Made by a program: the position numbers and the translations under genes. A DNA stretch of 64,000 bases, from contig NZ_CP049885.1 of the NCBI RefSeq assembly GCF_011303755.1, positions 1,346,001 through 1,410,000 of the forward strand, written 5' to 3'. A model generated the notes under the pieces. The model ran no database searches. It had not been told where the DNA came from and worked only from the letters and a program-made list of their open reading frames with translations. The stretch is from Acidovorax sp. HDW3. Lineage in GTDB: Bacteria; Pseudomonadota; Gammaproteobacteria; Burkholderiales; Burkholderiaceae_C. Shown here piece by piece: positions 62,403-64,000 of this stretch. Numbering within the stretch: position 1 is the stretch's first letter; every line of letters starts with the position of its first letter.

Positions 62403-63068
62403 ATGTTTGAAAATTTTTCGGAAATGATGCTGGAGCTGCTGGCGACCTCGCTGTGGGAGACCATCGTGATGGTCGGTGTCTCGGGCCTGCTCAGCGGCCT
62501 GGCGGGCATTCCGCTGGGGGTGTTTTTGCGCCTGACCGACAAGGGCGGGGTGCTGCAAAACCTGCCGCTGAACCAGCTGGTGGGCGGCATCGTCAACGCG
62601 GCGCGCTCGACGCCTTTCATCATCTTGCTGGTGGCCATCATCCCGTTCACGCGCCTGCTGGTGGGCACCTCCATCGGCACCTGGGCGGCCATCGTGCCGC
62701 TGACGCTGGCGGCTGCGCCTTTCGTGGCACGCCTGGTGGAGACGGCGCTGCGCGAAGTCGATGCAGGCTTGATCGAGGCGGCGCAGTCCATGGGCGCGAG
62801 CACCTGGCAAATCGTCTGGAAAGTGCTGCTGCCCGAGGCCCTGCCGGGCATCGTCGCCGGCCTGACGATCAGCTTCGTCAGCCTCACGGGCTACTCCGCC
62901 ATGGCTGGCGCCGTGGGCGGCGGCGGTCTGGGCGACCTGGGCATTCGCTATGGCTACCAGCGCTTTTTGCCCGACGTGATGCTGGCCGTGGTGCTGATCC
63001 TGATCGTCTTCGTGCAGCTGATCCAAAGCCTGGGCGATTGGGCGGTGCGCAGGCTCTCGCACCGCTGA
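62403..63068 (+). CDS. metI: Methionine ABC transporter permease
   Basis: A 221-residue inner-membrane permease with about five membrane helices (LWETIVMVGVSGLLSGLAGI, TPFIILLVAIIPFTRLL, TWAAIVPLTLAAAPFVARL and two more). The coupling helix has the EAA-type motif EAAQSMGASTWQIVWKVLLPEA, and SAMAGAVGGGGLGDLGIRYGY is strongly conserved in MetI. The ATG at 62403 (MFENFSEMM) lies 10 bp past metN. Confidence 0.95.
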   Translation: MFENFSEMMLELLATSLWETIVMVGVSGLLSGLAGIPLGVFLRLTDKGGVLQNLPLNQLVGGIVNAARSTPFIILLVAIIPFTRLLVGTSIGTWAAIVPLTLAAAPFVARLVETALREVDAGLIEAAQSMGASTWQIVWKVLLPEALPGIVAGLTISFVSLTGYSAMAGAVGGGGLGDLGIRYGYQRFLPDVMLAVVLILIVFVQLIQSLGDWAVRRLSHR

Positions 63069-63103
63069 GCCGCACCCAAAGTCTTGGGTGCAGCAATTAT
63101 TCA

Positions 63104-63158
63104 GCTATTATTTTTATAGCTGCTTGCGCTTGCCTGGAGCGCCTTAGAGGCATTTTTA
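63104..63158 (+). repeat. Dispersed repeat, copy K
   Basis: AGCTATTATTTTTATAGCTG followed by CTTGCGCTTGCCTG, then GCGCC and an AT-rich tail. It lies between convergent metI and the aminotransferase gene, so it may serve as a terminator. Confidence 0.8.
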
Positions 63159-64000
63159 ACCCGCAATGGCAGCGCGCACCGTGGCGGCAAGTGCGGCAAT
63201 GCCGGTGTCGATCTGCGCACTGCTGGCCGTGACGAAGGACAAGCGCAGCGTGCGCGGGTCGGCGTGCTCGGCGTAGAAGGCGGCGCCGGGCACGTAGGCC
63301 ACGTTGCGCTGCACGGCCTCGGCCAGCAGGGCCGTGGCGTCCAGCCCCTCGGGCAGGCGCAGCCACAAAAACATGCCGCCCTGCGGGCTGTTCCAGTGCA
63401 CGCCCAGGCCCGCCATTTCGCGCTCCAGGGCGGCGAGCATGGCGTCGCGCTGCTGCTTGTACAGCGCGCGGATGGTGGGCACGTGGCGGTCAAGAAAGCC
63501 GTCTTTGAGCACCTCGGCCACCATGCGCTGGTTGAAGCCGGGGCTGTGCAGGTCCGCTGCCTGCTTGGCCTGCAGCAGCTTGGGGTACACGGCCTGGGGC
63601 GCCACGATATAGCCCAGGCGCAGGCCCGGCGCCAGCACCTTGGAGAAGCTGCCCAAATAGATGCAGCCTTCGGGGTTGCGTGCCGTCAGCGGCGCCGGTG
63701 GCGGGCTGTCGAACCACAGGTCGCCATAGGGGTTGTCTTCCACCAGTGGCAGGCCCAGGGTGGCCGCTTGCTGCACCAGGGCGGCGCGGCGCGCCTCGCT
63801 CATGGTGCGGCCGGTGGGGTTCTGAAAATTGGGCAGCACGTACAAGAAACGGGCTTTATCGGCGCCGCTGCCGGTTTTGGCGCTCAGGTCGTCAATGTTC
63901 ACGCCTTGTTCGTCGCTGTCCACGCTCACCACCTGGGGTTGCATGGGCGTGAAGGCCTGTAGCGCACCGAGGTAGGTGGGGGTTTCAACCAGCACGCGGC
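63156..64000 (-). CDS. PLP-dependent aminotransferase, 5' end cut by window edge
   Basis: The last 281 or so residues of a fold-type I aminotransferase. The PLP pocket is visible in LPNFQNPTGRTMS, LVEDNPYGDLWF, and the lysine segment LGSFSKVLAPGLRLGY. This form resembles 2-aminoadipate/LysN-like and MocR-related transaminases. ETPTYLGALQAF near the present N-terminus shows that about 110 residues lie outside the window. Substrate cannot be named. It converges with metI. Confidence 0.85.
   Translation of the reverse strand, partial: RVLVETPTYLGALQAFTPMQPQVVSVDSDEQGVNIDDLSAKTGSGADKARFLYVLPNFQNPTGRTMSEARRAALVQQAATLGLPLVEDNPYGDLWFDSPPPAPLTARNPEGCIYLGSFSKVLAPGLRLGYIVAPQAVYPKLLQAKQAADLHSPGFNQRMVAEVLKDGFLDRHVPTIRALYKQQRDAMLAALEREMAGLGVHWNSPQGGMFLWLRLPEGLDATALLAEAVQRNVAYVPGAAFYAEHADPRTLRLSFVTASSAQIDTGIAALAATVRAAIAG

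Overview
The window is a high-GC betaproteobacterial chromosome segment, most likely from the Comamonadaceae (Acidovorax/Comamonas-like). This assignment rests on the gene families, not on a database search. They include a short-chain acyl-CoA-type XRE regulator facing prpC, a phaC-phaA-phaB cluster with an intracellular PHA depolymerase nearby, a dapC-dapD-pilU-dapE-prmB run, and a dispersed repeat (core GCTGCTTGCGCTTG) found many times in the chromosomal parts. 

Layout. 1-33.7 kb is chromosomal. It holds palindromic repeats, prpC and its divergent regulator, a CHASE-PAS-PAS-GGDEF-EAL protein, smc-zipA-ligA, a NUDIX hydrolase, a lipoprotein, an FAA hydrolase divergent from marR-maiA-pgeF, phaCAB, a small ORF, an ABC-F ATPase, prmB, dapE, pilU, dapD, dapC, a chemoreceptor, an RnfB-like ferredoxin, phaZ and dusA. 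61.06-64 kb is chromosomal again: metN, metI and an aminotransferase cut by the window edge. 

Between them, about 33.70-61.06 kb, sits a 27.4-kb integrative and mobilizable element in the 5' end of dusA. The tyrosine integrase gene lies next to dusA. The severed original dusA start (22 codons) remains at the far end, and the element has given dusA a new N-terminus. The two junctions share an imperfect 26-bp repeat, and both ends carry clusters of GTGCAAC/GTTGCAC motifs. The element has a MobQ-type relaxase, a divergent accessory mobilization protein, and between them an oriT-like site (inverted repeat followed by TAAGTGCGCCCT). It also has a plasmid-like backbone: a KfrA-like protein with 9-bp tandem repeats at its promoter, a DUF1376-like replication protein, an AAA+ ATPase, and an HTH protein whose gene is bracketed by two identical spaced palindromes. 

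The cargo is largely defence-like. One module is a methyltransferase/helicase/GIY-YIG nuclease. A second is a three-Cys-motif (DUF5131) protein with two different TcmP partners. FitAB-like, AbiE-like and DUF1778/GNAT toxin-antitoxin pairs follow, along with a PrtN-family activator-like protein and an unrecognised two-gene unit. The most interesting signals are the dusA exchange, the paired palindromes, the DUF5131/TcmP/TcmP cassette beside the restriction-like operon, and the chromosomal repeat that enters five genes always in the same reading frame. Product names come from motif and family recognition by eye; GC statements are also by eye.
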